Shown: piece after piece, positions 17,847-27,191 of the stretch | Layout: every line of letters begins with the position of its first letter | Position numbering within the stretch: the first letter of the stretch is position 1 | Assembly (NCBI GenBank): GCA_050260355.1 | Contig: JBLNBZ010000029.1 | Location: forward strand, 1-64,000 | Direction of reading: 5' to 3' | Origin: CADEFX01 sp050260355 | GTDB taxonomy: Bacteria; Pseudomonadota; Alphaproteobacteria; Rhizobiales; Hyphomicrobiaceae | Length of the DNA stretch: 64,000 bases | Notes under the pieces: model-generated | The model's input: the letters and a program-made list of their open reading frames with translations, nothing else | Database searches by the model: none | What the model was told of the DNA's origin: nothing | Position numbers and translations under genes: made by a program

Positions 17847-18785
17847 ATGGACATCCGCCAGCTTCAGTACCTCGCGGCGCTCGCGCGCGAAAAGCATTTC
17901 ACGCGGGCGGCGAAGGCCTGCAACGTGACCCAGCCGACGCTCTCGGGCCGCATCCGCCAGCTCGAGCAGGAGCTGGGTGTGCCGATCGTCGAGCGTGGCC
18001 AGCGTTTTCACGGGCTGACGCCGGAGGGTGAGCGGGTCCTCAAGTGGGCGCACGCGATCCTGGACAACTGGTCGTCGCTGGAGCAGGAGATCGCCAAGCT
18101 GCGCAATACCAAGGGCACGCTGATCGGCCGTCTGTCCTTGGGTGTCATTCCATCTGGACTGCCCATGGCGGCACTTATTGCCAAGGCAATTCAGGACCGC
18201 CACCCAGGCATCGAGCTGACCGTGCTGTCGCAGAGCTCTGTCGAGATCCTGCGCAATCTGGAGGATTTCTCGATCGATGTCGGCCTCACCTACCTCGACA
18301 ACGAGCCGATCGAGGGCATGCGCGCAGAGGCCATTTACATGGAGCGGTATTGTCTGCTCGTCCGCGCCGACCATGAGCTCGCCGGCGGGAACTCCGTGAC
18401 TTGGGCGGAGGCGGCCCGCCAGCCGCTCTGCCTGCTCACGCCCAACATGCAGAACCGGCGCATCATCGACCGCGCCTTCCGAACGGCCAACGCCAAGCCC
18501 ACGCCCCGGCTCGAGACCAATTCGGTCATCAACCTGTACGCGAACGTTCATCTGATGGGTCTTGCGAGCATTGTTCCGGAGTACTTCCTGGAGATCCTGG
18601 GGCCCATGTCCGACATTCGCGCAGTCCCCTTGGTGAGCCCGGTGGTGGAGCACAGCGTGGGTCTGGTGGCCGTTGACCGCGATCCGGTCTCGCCCATTGT
18701 TCTGGCTATGTTCGACTGCGCGCAGGGGCTGGATACGCTTGCGGCTTCCCGGGAACAGGGGCCGGATCATCGACAGTTCCGATGA
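17847..18785 (+). CDS. LysR-family regulator of the formate dehydrogenase operon
   Basis: The 312-residue protein starts MDIRQLQYLAALAREKHFTR with a standard LysR helix-turn-helix (AKACNVTQPTLSGRIRQLEQ) and a substrate-binding domain. ATG 17847 was chosen because the HTH starts there; the frame is open upstream but without family similarity. It sits 79 bases before and on the same strand as fdsG. LysR genes at this position are known in fds operons, so control of formate dehydrogenase is likely. Confidence 0.9.
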   Translation: MDIRQLQYLAALAREKHFTRAAKACNVTQPTLSGRIRQLEQELGVPIVERGQRFHGLTPEGERVLKWAHAILDNWSSLEQEIAKLRNTKGTLIGRLSLGVIPSGLPMAALIAKAIQDRHPGIELTVLSQSSVEILRNLEDFSIDVGLTYLDNEPIEGMRAEAIYMERYCLLVRADHELAGGNSVTWAEAARQPLCLLTPNMQNRRIIDRAFRTANAKPTPRLETNSVINLYANVHLMGLASIVPEYFLEILGPMSDIRAVPLVSPVVEHSVGLVAVDRDPVSPIVLAMFDCAQGLDTLAASREQGPDHRQFR

Positions 18786-18864
18786 TCCGATCAGAACAAC
18801 CGATTGGATCAGCGCGGCCGGTCTGCGAGTATGGTATACTGGAACGGTTCGAAGTTGGTTTCTG

Positions 18865-19329
18865 ATGACGCCCGAAGCAGATACAACTGCGCGCAACATC
18901 GCCGCAGAGCACGGCAACAGGCCTGAAGCACTGGTCGAAATCCTGCATCAGGTGCAGGCGGCCCTTGGGCATGTGCCCGAGGCCGCCATTCCGGCGCTGG
19001 CCGAGGCGCTCAATCTTTCGCGTGCGGAGGTGTACGGCGTCGTCACGTTCTATCATGACTTCCGCACGGAGCCCGCGGGACGGCACGTGCTGAAGATCTG
19101 CCGGGCCGAGGCCTGCCAGTCCATGGGCGCCGAGGCGCTGGTGGCGCACGCGGAGGCCAGGCTCGGGGTGACCTGTGGCGGCACGAGCGCCGATCGGCAC
19201 GTGACACTGGAGCCGGTCTATTGCCTCGGACTGTGCGCCACGGGCCCATCGGCGATGATGGACGATGAGGTGATCGGGCGCCTGACCCCGGGCAAGCTCG
19301 ATTCTCTGCTGAAAGGTGCCGGCGCATGA
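18865..19329 (+). CDS. fdsG: NAD-dependent formate dehydrogenase gamma subunit
   Basis: The 154-residue protein is a NuoE-like [2Fe-2S] thioredoxin-fold subunit. Its cluster cysteines appear as CRAEACQSMG and later YCLGLCATGP. It carries electrons between the formate-oxidising alpha subunit and the diaphorase part. ATG 18865 starts the protein and the stop overlaps the next gene as ATGA. First structural gene of the order G-B-A-C(D)-D, typical of soluble molybdenum FDH of Cupriavidus and Rhodobacter type. Confidence 0.94.
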   Translation: MTPEADTTARNIAAEHGNRPEALVEILHQVQAALGHVPEAAIPALAEALNLSRAEVYGVVTFYHDFRTEPAGRHVLKICRAEACQSMGAEALVAHAEARLGVTCGGTSADRHVTLEPVYCLGLCATGPSAMMDDEVIGRLTPGKLDSLLKGAGA

Positions 19330-20897
19330 CGGTCCGGCTCTTCATATCCAAGGATGCGGCCGCCGTTGCCGTTGGTGCCGAGCGGGTCGCCGATGCGCTC
19401 CGCAAGGCTGCCGCGGCCGCAGGGCGGCAGATCGAGATCGTGCGTACCGGCTCGCGCGGCTTGATGTGGCTGGAGCCTCTGGTCGAGATCGAGATCGCCG
19501 GCGTGCGCCACGGCTTCGGCCCGATCGAGCCGGAGGACATTAGCGGGCTGGTGAGCGCCGGGCTGCTCGATGGCGCCCCGTCGGTGCAAGCGCACGCGAA
19601 AGCGCTCGGACCGGTCGACAAGATCAACTATCTGGCGCGCCAGACGCGGCTGACATTCGCGCGTTGCGGCGTCATCGATCCGCTGTCGCTCGACGCCTAT
19701 CGCGCCCATGGCGGTTACAAGGGACTGGAGCGCGCGCTCGCGCTTGCCCCGGCCGGGATCATTGACGAGGTGGCGAAGTCCGGTCTGCGCGGGCGCGGCG
19801 GCGCCGGCTTCCCCACCGGCATCAAGTGGAAGACGGTTCACGATGCGGCCGGCGACCAGAAATACATCGTGTGCAATGCCGATGAAGGTGACAGCGGCAC
19901 CTTTGCGGACCGCATGCTGATGGAGGGCGATCCCTTCCTGCTGATCGAAGGCATGACCATTGCCGGTCTTGCTGTCGGAGCGACCAAGGGTTTCATCTAT
20001 CTGCGCTCGGAATACCCGCATGCGATCGCGGCGATGCGCAGTGCCATCGCGATTGCGCGCAAGGCGGGGCTGCTGGGCAGTGACGTGGCGGGCTCCAAGC
20101 GAGCGTTCGATCTGGAGGTGCGCGTCGGTGCTGGCGCCTACGTGTGCGGCGAGGAGACCGCGTTGTTGGAGAGCCTGGAAGGCCGCCGCGGCATCGTGCG
20201 TGCCAAGCCGCCGCTGCCTGCGCACAGCGGCTTGTTCGGCCAGCCGACGGTCATCAACAACGTGCTCACATTCGCGGCGGTGCCGTTCGTGCTCGCGGCG
20301 GGCGCGAAAGCCTATGCCGATTTCGGCATGGGCCGCTCGCGCGGCACGATGCCGATCCAGCTTGCGGGCAATATCAAGTACGGCGGCCTGTTCGAGACGG
20401 CCTTCGGCGTGACGCTGGGCGAGCTGGTGGACGACATCGGTGGCGGAACGGCATCCGGGCGGCCCGTCAGGGCTGTGCAGGTGGGTGGGCCGCTCGGGGC
20501 TTATTTTCCCCGCGCTCTGTTCGATACGCCGTTCGACTACGAGGCATTCACGGCGCGCGATGGGCTCATCGGGCACGGCGGCGTCGTCGTGTTCGACGAT
20601 ACGGTGGACATGGCGCGGCAGGCGCGGTTCGCCTTCGAATTCTGCGCCATCGAGAGCTGCGGCAAGTGCACTCCCTGCCGCATCGGCTCGATGCGCGGGG
20701 CCGAGACCATCGACAAGATCATCGCCGGCGAGGGTCCCGAATCAAACCTCGCCCTGGTCACCGACCTTTGCAACACCATGAAGTTCGGATCGCTGTGTGC
20801 GCTGGGCGGCTTCACGCCGTTCCCCGTGATGAGCGCGCTCAATCACTTCCCCGAGGACTTCCGTCGCGCGCCCCGCATGCCGCAAGCCGCGGAGTGA
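19326..20897 (+). CDS. fdsB: NAD-dependent formate dehydrogenase beta (diaphorase) subunit
   Basis: The 523-residue protein is NuoF-like. FMN/NADH-binding motifs GRGGAGFPTGIKWK and CNADEGDSGTFADR lie in the middle, and the [4Fe-4S] motif ESCGKCTPCRIGSMRG near the C-terminus. About 150 N-terminal residues form the thioredoxin-like extension seen in FdsB and HoxF. It passes electrons from the iron-sulfur chain to NAD. Start overlaps fdsG. Confidence 0.95.
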   Translation: MTVRLFISKDAAAVAVGAERVADALRKAAAAAGRQIEIVRTGSRGLMWLEPLVEIEIAGVRHGFGPIEPEDISGLVSAGLLDGAPSVQAHAKALGPVDKINYLARQTRLTFARCGVIDPLSLDAYRAHGGYKGLERALALAPAGIIDEVAKSGLRGRGGAGFPTGIKWKTVHDAAGDQKYIVCNADEGDSGTFADRMLMEGDPFLLIEGMTIAGLAVGATKGFIYLRSEYPHAIAAMRSAIAIARKAGLLGSDVAGSKRAFDLEVRVGAGAYVCGEETALLESLEGRRGIVRAKPPLPAHSGLFGQPTVINNVLTFAAVPFVLAAGAKAYADFGMGRSRGTMPIQLAGNIKYGGLFETAFGVTLGELVDDIGGGTASGRPVRAVQVGGPLGAYFPRALFDTPFDYEAFTARDGLIGHGGVVVFDDTVDMARQARFAFEFCAIESCGKCTPCRIGSMRGAETIDKIIAGEGPESNLALVTDLCNTMKFGSLCALGGFTPFPVMSALNHFPEDFRRAPRMPQAAE

Positions 20898-20904
20898 GGA
20901 TCAC

Positions 20905-23775
20905 ATGACACTCGTCAAAGAGATCGATTATGGCACCCCGCCGTCTCGCGCGAGCAAGACGGTCACGCTCACCATCGACGGCACCAAGGTGACTGTGCCT
21001 GAGGGCACCTCGATCATGCGTGCTGCCATGGAGATGGGCACGAAGATCCCCAAGCTGTGCGCGACCGACAGCATCGATGCGTTCGGCTCTTGCCGCCTGT
21101 GCCTGGTGGAGATCGAAGGCCGCCCGGGGACGCCCGCATCGTGCACCACGCCGGTGATGGATGGCCTGGTGGTGCGCACGCAGTCCGAGCGCCTCAAGCA
21201 GATCCGCCGCGGCGTGATGGAGCTCTACATCTCCGATCATCCGCTCGACTGCCTGACGTGCGCGGCCAACGGCGATTGCGAGCTGCAGGACATGGCAGGC
21301 GCAGTGGGCCTGCGCGACGTGCGCTACGGCTACGACGGCGCCAACCACGTGTTCGCCAAGAAGAACGGCAAGGCCAATCCGGACTGGATGCCGAAGGACG
21401 AGAGCAATCCATATTTCACATTTGAGCCGTCGAAGTGCATCGTCTGCAGCCGCTGCGTGCGCGCCTGCGAGGAGGTGCAGGGGACGTTCGCCTTGACCAT
21501 CTCCGGCCGCGGCTTTGCCAGCCACGTGGCCGCCGGCATGTCGGAGAACTTCCTCGAGAGCGAGTGCGTCTCGTGTGGCGCCTGCGTGCAGGCCTGCCCG
21601 ACCGCGACGCTCAGCGAGAAGGCCTTGATCGACATCGGCCAGCCCGAGCACTCCGTCGTGACCACGTGCGCCTACTGCGGTGTCGGCTGCTCGTTCAAAG
21701 CCGAGATGCGCGGCGAGGAAGTGGTGCGCATGGTGCCGTTCAAGGACGGCAAGGCCAATCGCGGTCATTCGTGCGTCAAGGGCCGTTTCGCCTGGGGCTA
21801 TGCCACGCACAAGGAGCGCATTCTGAAGCCGATGGTGCGCGACAAGATCACCGATCCCTGGCGCGAGACCACATGGGAGGAGGCGATCGGCCGCGTCGCT
21901 TCCGAGTTCAAGCGCATCCAGTACCAGTATGGCCGCGATGCGGTGGGAGGCATTACGTCGTCGCGCTGCACCAACGAGGAGACGTTCCTCGTCCAGAAGC
22001 TGATCCGCGCCGGGTTCGGCGTGAACAACGTCGACACATGCGCGCGTGTGTGCCACTCGCCGACAGGGTACGGTCTCAAGACGACGTTCGGCACGTCGGC
22101 CGGCACGCAGGATTTCGACTCGGTTGAGCACTCGGACGTGATCGTGGTGATCGGTGCGAACCCGACCGACGCCCATCCCGTGTTCGCGAGCCGCATGAAG
22201 AAGAGGCTGCGCCAGGGTGCCAAGCTGATCGTCATCGATCCGCGCCGCATCGATCTCGTGCGCTCGCCCCACATCGCCGCCGCCCATCACCTGCCGCTGC
22301 AGCCGGGGACCAACGTGGCGGTGCTGACCGCGATGGCGCATGTGATCGTGACGGAGGGGCTCGTCAACGAGACCTTCGTGCGCGAGCGCTGCGAGATGGA
22401 CGACTTCCGGGAGTGGGCGGCGTTCGTTTCCGAGCCGCGGAACTCGCCGGAGGCGCTGGCGAAGTTCATTGGAGTCGATGCTGCCGAGGTGAGGGCCGCA
22501 GCGCGCCTCTATGCGACCGGCGGCAACGCCGCCATCTATTACGGCCTCGGCGTCACCGAGCACAGCCAAGGATCGACTGCGGTGATGGCGATCGCCAACC
22601 TGGCGATGGCCACCGGCAACCTCGGCCGCCCAGGCGTCGGCGTGAACCCGCTGCGTGGCCAGAACAACGTGCAGGGCTCGTGCGACATGGGCTCGTTCCC
22701 GCACGAGCTGTCCGGCTACCGCCATATCTCCGACGATGCCGTGCGCGCCACGTTCGAGGCGCTGTGGGGCACAAAGCTCAATCCCGAGCCCGGCCTGCGC
22801 ATTCCCAACATGCTCGACGCTGCCGTCGACGGCTCGTTCAAGGCCATCTACATCCAGGGTGAGGACATCCTGCAGTCCGACCCCAACATGCAGCACGTCG
22901 CAGCCGGCCTCGCGGCCATGGAATGCGTGGTCGTGCACGACCTGTTCCTCAACGAGACTGCCAACTACGCGCATGTGTTTCTGCCCGGCTCGACCTTCTT
23001 GGAGAAGGACGGCACGTTCACCAACGCCGAGCGGCGCATCCAGCTCGTGCGGCGTGTGATGGCACCGCGCAACGGCTATGCGGACTGGGAGGTCACGCAG
23101 CTCATTGCCAAGGCGATCGGGCTCGACTGGAACTACACGCATCCGAGCGAGGTCATGGACGAGATCGCCAAGCTGACGCCCACCTTTGCCGGCGTCAGCT
23201 TCGCCAAGCTCGAGGAGCTGGGCTCGGTGCAGTGGCCGTGCAACGAAGCCAATCCGCTGGGCTCGCCGGTCATGCACGCGACCACGTTCGCGCGCGGCAA
23301 GGGCAAGTTCATGCTGACCGAGTACATCCCGACCGACGAGCGAACCGGCCCACGCTATCCGCTGCTGCTGACGACGGGACGCATCCTGTCCCAATACAAT
23401 GTCGGCGCGCAGACGCGCCGCACGGCCAACATCACGTGGCACGACGAGGATCGCCTGGAGATCCACCCGCACGATGCCGAGCAGCGGGGCGTGAAGGATG
23501 GCGACTGGGTGCGCATCGCCAGCCGGGCTGGTGAAACGGCGCTGCGGGCGCTGGTCACCGATCGCCTGGCGCCGGGCGTCGTCTACACGACGTTCCACCA
23601 TCCGCTGACGCAGGCGAACATCGTCACGACGGACTACTCGGACTGGGCCACCAACTGCCCCGAGTACAAAGTGACGGCGGTGCAGGTCAGCCCATCCAAC
23701 GGGCCCACCGGCCATCAGAAGGAATACGAGGAGTTCGCCAAGTCCAGCCGGCGCATCATGGAGGCCGCGGAATAG
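20905..23775 (+). CDS. fdsA: NAD-dependent formate dehydrogenase catalytic alpha subunit
   Basis: The 956-residue molybdopterin enzyme has, in order: an N-terminal [2Fe-2S] domain (CATDSIDAFGSCRLC), a His-Cys cluster motif (HPLDCLTCAANGDCELQD) and two ferredoxin-type motifs (CIVCSRCVRACEE, CVSCGACVQACP). Then come the proximal [4Fe-4S] motif CAYCGVGCSF and the active site VDTCARVCHSPTGYG, whose first cysteine is the molybdenum ligand (no selenocysteine). The C-terminal dinucleotide-binding domain follows. Length is normal for FdsA. It oxidises formate to CO2 in the cytoplasm. Confidence 0.96.
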   Translation: MTLVKEIDYGTPPSRASKTVTLTIDGTKVTVPEGTSIMRAAMEMGTKIPKLCATDSIDAFGSCRLCLVEIEGRPGTPASCTTPVMDGLVVRTQSERLKQIRRGVMELYISDHPLDCLTCAANGDCELQDMAGAVGLRDVRYGYDGANHVFAKKNGKANPDWMPKDESNPYFTFEPSKCIVCSRCVRACEEVQGTFALTISGRGFASHVAAGMSENFLESECVSCGACVQACPTATLSEKALIDIGQPEHSVVTTCAYCGVGCSFKAEMRGEEVVRMVPFKDGKANRGHSCVKGRFAWGYATHKERILKPMVRDKITDPWRETTWEEAIGRVASEFKRIQYQYGRDAVGGITSSRCTNEETFLVQKLIRAGFGVNNVDTCARVCHSPTGYGLKTTFGTSAGTQDFDSVEHSDVIVVIGANPTDAHPVFASRMKKRLRQGAKLIVIDPRRIDLVRSPHIAAAHHLPLQPGTNVAVLTAMAHVIVTEGLVNETFVRERCEMDDFREWAAFVSEPRNSPEALAKFIGVDAAEVRAAARLYATGGNAAIYYGLGVTEHSQGSTAVMAIANLAMATGNLGRPGVGVNPLRGQNNVQGSCDMGSFPHELSGYRHISDDAVRATFEALWGTKLNPEPGLRIPNMLDAAVDGSFKAIYIQGEDILQSDPNMQHVAAGLAAMECVVVHDLFLNETANYAHVFLPGSTFLEKDGTFTNAERRIQLVRRVMAPRNGYADWEVTQLIAKAIGLDWNYTHPSEVMDEIAKLTPTFAGVSFAKLEELGSVQWPCNEANPLGSPVMHATTFARGKGKFMLTEYIPTDERTGPRYPLLLTTGRILSQYNVGAQTRRTANITWHDEDRLEIHPHDAEQRGVKDGDWVRIASRAGETALRALVTDRLAPGVVYTTFHHPLTQANIVTTDYSDWATNCPEYKVTAVQVSPSNGPTGHQKEYEEFAKSSRRIMEAAE

Positions 23776-23780
23776 ACGCG

Positions 23781-24629
23781 ATGACGGCGCCCGGCAGCGT
23801 ACAGGTCCGGTCCTTGAGGTTTGCGGCCCAGACTGCCGCCGACCGGGAGCGGCTGATTCCGCAGGAGGTGCCGGTCGCGCTGGCATACGACGGGACGACC
23901 TACGCCGTCATGATGGCGTCGCCTTCCGATCTGGAGGATTTCGCGGTCGGCTTCAGCTTGACCGAAGGCATCGTGGCGACTCCGGAGGAGATCGAGAGCC
24001 TCGAGGTTCTCGAGCAGGAGAAGGGCATCGAGCTGCGCATGTGGCTCGCCGCGCATCGCCGGCGCGATCTGATGGAGCGGCGGCGCCGGCTTGCAGGACC
24101 GACTGGCTGCGGTCTGTGCGGCGTGGAAAGCCTGGAGGCGGCGGTGCCTGCCTGTCCGCGGGTTGCCGCCGATCTCTCCGTCACGCCGGCGGACATTGGT
24201 GCTGCGCTTGGAGCATTGGAGCCCGCACAGACCCTCAATCGGCAGACTCGGGCCGTGCACGGAGCCGGGTTCTGGACGAAGCAGCACGGCCTCATCGCGC
24301 TTGCCGAGGATGTCGGCCGTCACAACGCCCTCGACAAGCTGGTGGGCGCATTGCGGCGGGCGAAGGTCAGCGCGGCCGACGGCATCGTGCTGTTGACGAG
24401 CCGCGTGTCGGTCGAGATGGTGCAGAAGGCGGCTGTCGCCGGCGCCCCGATCATCGTTGCGGTATCGGCGCCGACGGCGCTGGCGGTCAAGACCGCGGAA
24501 GCGGCCGGCATTACGCTCATCGCGGTGGCGCGTGCCGACGGTTTCGAGGTTTTCACACATTCGCATCGCGTCGCGGCCCCTGAAGGACGGCCGGCCGAGC
24601 GCAAGACCATGAGCGAACATGCAGCCTGA
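23781..24629 (+). CDS. fdhD: sulfur carrier protein FdhD for formate dehydrogenase maturation
   Basis: The 282-residue protein has the FdhD signature: DLEDFAVGFSLTEGI near residue 50, the essential cysteine pair in GPTGCGLCG near residue 112, and AEDVGRHNALDKLVG. FdhD (FdsC in fds operons) binds bis-MGD and transfers sulfur from cysteine desulfurase to the cofactor so that FdsA becomes active. It begins five bases after fdsA and overlaps fdsD by 11 bases. Confidence 0.94.
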   Translation: MTAPGSVQVRSLRFAAQTAADRERLIPQEVPVALAYDGTTYAVMMASPSDLEDFAVGFSLTEGIVATPEEIESLEVLEQEKGIELRMWLAAHRRRDLMERRRRLAGPTGCGLCGVESLEAAVPACPRVAADLSVTPADIGAALGALEPAQTLNRQTRAVHGAGFWTKQHGLIALAEDVGRHNALDKLVGALRRAKVSAADGIVLLTSRVSVEMVQKAAVAGAPIIVAVSAPTALAVKTAEAAGITLIAVARADGFEVFTHSHRVAAPEGRPAERKTMSEHAA

Positions 24630-24846
24630 AAAGCTCGTCATGATGGCGAACCAGATCGCCCGGTTCTTTGCGGCACAAGGTGAGGAGCGCGCCGTGCCTC
24701 AGATCGCGGATCACATCGAGAAGTTTTGGGATCCGCGCATGCGCAAGGGCATCATCGAGCACGTGGCGCATGGTGGCGCTGGGCTCGACGCGCTGGCAGT
24801 CGCCGCAATCAAGCGGCTAAGGGCGGTTTCCGCCAGCCCGGCGTGA
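24619..24846 (+). CDS. fdsD: formate dehydrogenase delta subunit
   Basis: The 75-residue protein has the short helical FdsD pattern: MVMMANQIARFFA-like N-terminus (KLVMMANQIARFFAAQG), then VPQIADHIEKFWDPRMR. FdsD is needed for assembly or stability of the soluble molybdenum formate dehydrogenase. Overlap with fdhD shows it is the last gene of the operon. Confidence 0.93.
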   Translation: MQPEKLVMMANQIARFFAAQGEERAVPQIADHIEKFWDPRMRKGIIEHVAHGGAGLDALAVAAIKRLRAVSASPA

Positions 24847-24937
24847 GCGCAGCGGGACCGGCCATTCGCTGCGACGATGGTCTGCTCCCCTTAAACTGCA
24901 TCAGGAGCTTTGCCGAGCTCGGATCCTCGCGTTGCGG

Positions 24938-25390
24938 TCAAGGATCCGTCGGTGTCGGGCCGGCCACGAGACGCTCGCCAATTCCCAGCATCTGGCCGCG
25001 ATGGAGGGCGATGCCGAGCTGGAGGGATTGGGCGATGCGCTCGGCCATGTTGACGAAGAGACGGGCTGGCGCACCTGGGCAGACCTCGTCCGCCGTACGC
25101 CGGAACAGCTCGAGCCACCGGTCGAAATGCTCGGCCGAAAGATCCGGCAGCTCGGCATGGACTCTCATAGGCGTGCCCTTGTAACGCCCGGTCATCAAAG
25201 TCACCGACGACCAGAAGCCGCAAAGCTTGTCGAGATGGTCGTCCCAATCCTCGACGGCAGCGTTGAAGATCGGTCCAATCATCGCATCCTGCCGTACGCG
25301 TGCGTAGAAGCGATGCACAAGATCTCGAATCATCGGCTCGGTGACACCGGCCTCGACGCCGGGAGCATTGGGGTTTGGTTCACGGGACAT
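24938..25390 (-). CDS. group III truncated haemoglobin
   Basis: The 150-residue protein has the group III pattern: LVHRFYARVRQDAMIGPIF early, then FWSSVTLMTGRYKGTPM, and HAELPDLSAEHFDRWLELF with the conserved His and the HFxRWLxLF signature. These globins bind O2 or NO, and some are NO-induced in epsilonproteobacteria. It is the last gene of a leftward cluster whose promoter carries an NsrR-like dyad (27096-27122), which supports a role in NO or nitrosative stress handling. It is convergent with fdsD. Confidence 0.88.
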   Translation of the reverse strand: MSREPNPNAPGVEAGVTEPMIRDLVHRFYARVRQDAMIGPIFNAAVEDWDDHLDKLCGFWSSVTLMTGRYKGTPMRVHAELPDLSAEHFDRWLELFRRTADEVCPGAPARLFVNMAERIAQSLQLGIALHRGQMLGIGERLVAGPTPTDP

Positions 25391-25494
25391 GGGCGCACCC
25401 TAAATAATGATCTGGCGGACGCAACCGCGCTGTTGGCAGTGCTTGTCGGTCGCAATGGGTGGTCCACACCCGGCTCGGCGCGGGCGCGTCGTCC

Positions 25495-25770
25495 TCAGAA
25501 TGGCAGCACCAGCACGCCGCGGGCGCGCGAGACGCACGGGCAGAAATGCGTTGCGCGGTCGGCCACGGACAGACAGGTGTCCTTGTGGATCACGTCCCCC
25601 TCGACAAACCGCGTCGCACAGGCCCCGCAGCCGCCTGTCATGCAACCTGGTTCGATCGGCACGCCGGCGGCAACCAGCACCTCGAGCGCAGTCTGATGCG
25701 ACGCGACCGTCAATGTTCGTTCGCTCCATATCAGCAAGACCTCGAATGGATCTCCGAAAATGCGTGACAC
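25495..25770 (-). CDS. small [2Fe-2S] plant-type ferredoxin
   Basis: The 91-residue protein is a single 2Fe-2S domain with EPGCMTGGCGACATR and a fourth cysteine in DTCLS. An extra CPC follows near residue 77. It resembles the C-terminal ferredoxin domain of flavohaemoglobin-like or oxygenase reductases, here as a free protein. GTG 25770 directly follows the stop codon of the membrane protein gene. As a one-electron carrier it might reduce the neighbouring globin; this is inference. Confidence 0.85.
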   Translation of the reverse strand: MSRIFGDPFEVLLIWSERTLTVASHQTALEVLVAAGVPIEPGCMTGGCGACATRFVEGDVIHKDTCLSVADRATHFCPCVSRARGVLVLPF

Positions 25771-26223
25771 TCAGCGAGGCTCATCGACTATCGTTCCGGC
25801 GGCCGTCATCGCTCCGGCAAAAAGCAGCAGGACGAATTTGAGAAGCTCGAGATAGATGTAGACCTCATGCAGGGCTGTCGGCGCAGGGCTGTTGCCACGC
25901 ATGATCTCGAGCACGCGTGCGTCGAGGACCGGCCGCGCGACGAAGGTCTCGATGCCGAGCACCGCGACGACGGCGAGCAGGCAGAGCAAAACCCCGCGCC
26001 AGCGTGATCCGACCACGCTTCGGGCCGCCACCACGATGGCGAGAAAGACGGCCGCCAGTGCCCACTCGATGAGTGAAAGCACGTGGAAGGTCCAGCGCCC
26101 GACATCGAGAGCCTGCGCCAGCGGCAGGCTCGGCGCGAGAAACTTTGCCGGGGTGGCGACGAAGGCCACGCCAGCAAGCAATCCGGCCCAAACGAACAGC
26201 CCGGCCGCAACGACGTGCTTCAT
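25771..26223 (-). CDS. four-helix membrane protein of unknown function
   Basis: The 150-residue protein has four hydrophobic segments (roughly residues 5-27, 45-67, 78-97, 122-143) separated by short loops. A conserved-looking HEVYIYLELLK lies before the last one. I do not recognise a named family. It overlaps the ferredoxin gene by four bases (ATGA) and abuts the 2Fe-2S gene, so it belongs to the presumed NO-responsive operon. A haem- or quinone-linked role is possible but not shown. Confidence 0.75.
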   Translation of the reverse strand: MKHVVAAGLFVWAGLLAGVAFVATPAKFLAPSLPLAQALDVGRWTFHVLSLIEWALAAVFLAIVVAARSVVGSRWRGVLLCLLAVVAVLGIETFVARPVLDARVLEIMRGNSPAPTALHEVYIYLELLKFVLLLFAGAMTAAGTIVDEPR

Positions 26224-26630
26224 CCGTTGGCCCGGGGATCCGAAGCATGGCTCGCGTCCTCCCCGTCCTCTTGCTCAGGTCGGATGAAGTCGGCTTCGCA
26301 GCCGCCGGGCTCAGGTGAGAACTCTGCCGCCTTGCCGGGGCGGCCGTTCTGCACGTCAGCGTCCGGCAAGGGCGGCCTCTTGGATACGATGTTCGGCCAA
26401 ACATCGGCATACTTGCGATTGAGATCCAGCCAGACGTCCGTTGCGGCGGGATCGCTGTCGGCCACGATGGCCTCCGCCGGGCATTCGGGAACGCAGACGC
26501 CACAGTCGATGCACTCATCGGGATGAATGACCAGCATGTTCGCGCCCTCGTAGAAACAGTCGACGGGGCAGACCTCCACGCAGTCGGTATATTTGCATTT
26601 GATGCAGTTCTCGGTGACGACGAAGGTCAT
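26220..26630 (-). CDS. fdxA: FdxA-type 3Fe-4S/4Fe-4S ferredoxin
   Basis: The 136-residue protein starts MTFVVTENCIKCKYTDCVEV and continues CPVDCFYEG, then DECIDCGVCVPECPAEAI, the seven-iron ferredoxin pattern common in alphaproteobacteria. A C-terminal extension of about 50 residues is acidic and probably flexible. ATG 26630 follows GAGGAGCCA. It provides low-potential electrons. Its place in a cluster with a globin and a 2Fe-2S protein suggests dedicated electron supply for it. Confidence 0.9.
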   Translation of the reverse strand: MTFVVTENCIKCKYTDCVEVCPVDCFYEGANMLVIHPDECIDCGVCVPECPAEAIVADSDPAATDVWLDLNRKYADVWPNIVSKRPPLPDADVQNGRPGKAAEFSPEPGGCEADFIRPEQEDGEDASHASDPRANG

Positions 26631-26637
26631 TGGCTCC

Positions 26638-27084
26638 TCACGGTCGGACCAGCGCCCAGACCAGGGCAAAGCAGCTGAAGCCGAGGCCAACCGCGATCGG
26701 CACGATCACCATCTGCACCAAAGCGTCCGGGCGGCGGATGATCCCCGTGAAGGTCTCGACCTTGTCGGTTGGGTGCTGCCGCGGGGCCGGGCGCAAGCGT
26801 GCATCGTGCTCGCCGCGGACGTGACCCAACAGCAGCGGTACAGCAAAGAAGACGACGGCGAAGACGATGCTGATGACCACCGCGAACAGCGCTTCAGCGT
26901 TCGCTTTGAAGGTGATGACGGCCGCTGCGAGAGCGATCGCATAGGCAACGATCATGATCGGTATGGCCTGGGCGAGAAGGCCATCATCCTGGTCGATGGG
27001 CGCTGCGCCAGACCTGGTCGCGACCCGAGGCTTGTTCGACGGCTCCTCTACGTCGTGGTCGGCTCGTTCGAGTCTTTGCAGCAT
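26638..27084 (-). CDS. three-helix membrane protein of unknown function
   Basis: The 148-residue protein has a charged N-terminus of about 35 residues, then hydrophobic segments near residues 37-58, 63-85 and 122-145. No family is recognised. It is the first gene of the leftward cluster. Its ATG is 12 bases from the NsrR-like dyad, with a GGGAGAGG ribosome binding site between them. Confidence 0.72.
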   Translation of the reverse strand: MLQRLERADHDVEEPSNKPRVATRSGAAPIDQDDGLLAQAIPIMIVAYAIALAAAVITFKANAEALFAVVISIVFAVVFFAVPLLLGHVRGEHDARLRPAPRQHPTDKVETFTGIIRRPDALVQMVIVPIAVGLGFSCFALVWALVRP

Positions 27085-27095
27085 GGCCCTCTCCC

Positions 27096-27122
27096 ATAAG
27101 ATATATACAAAAGGTATCTTAT
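27096..27122. promoter_or_regulatory. NsrR-like inverted repeat between divergent operons
   Basis: ATAAGATA and TATCTTAT are perfect inverted half-sites 11 bases apart. The inner 23 bases follow the 11-1-11 layout of known NsrR sites (AAGATGCATTT-N-AAATGCATCTT) with matching outer AAGAT and ATCTT. The site lies immediately upstream of the ribosome binding site of the leftward cluster and 70 bases before the Rrf2 gene, so one site could repress both. NsrR identity of the regulator is inferred. Confidence 0.7.
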
Positions 27123-27191
27123 GGAAAGGTTGTTCCCGGCGATTAGATATGTCAAGAATGAATCTATATCCAAACTGACGCAGGGCCTGGC

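Noticed and set aside
20839..23886. A 1015-codon frame antisense to fdsA
   Set aside because: It is the usual shadow of a high-GC gene; fdsA has full family motifs on the other strand.
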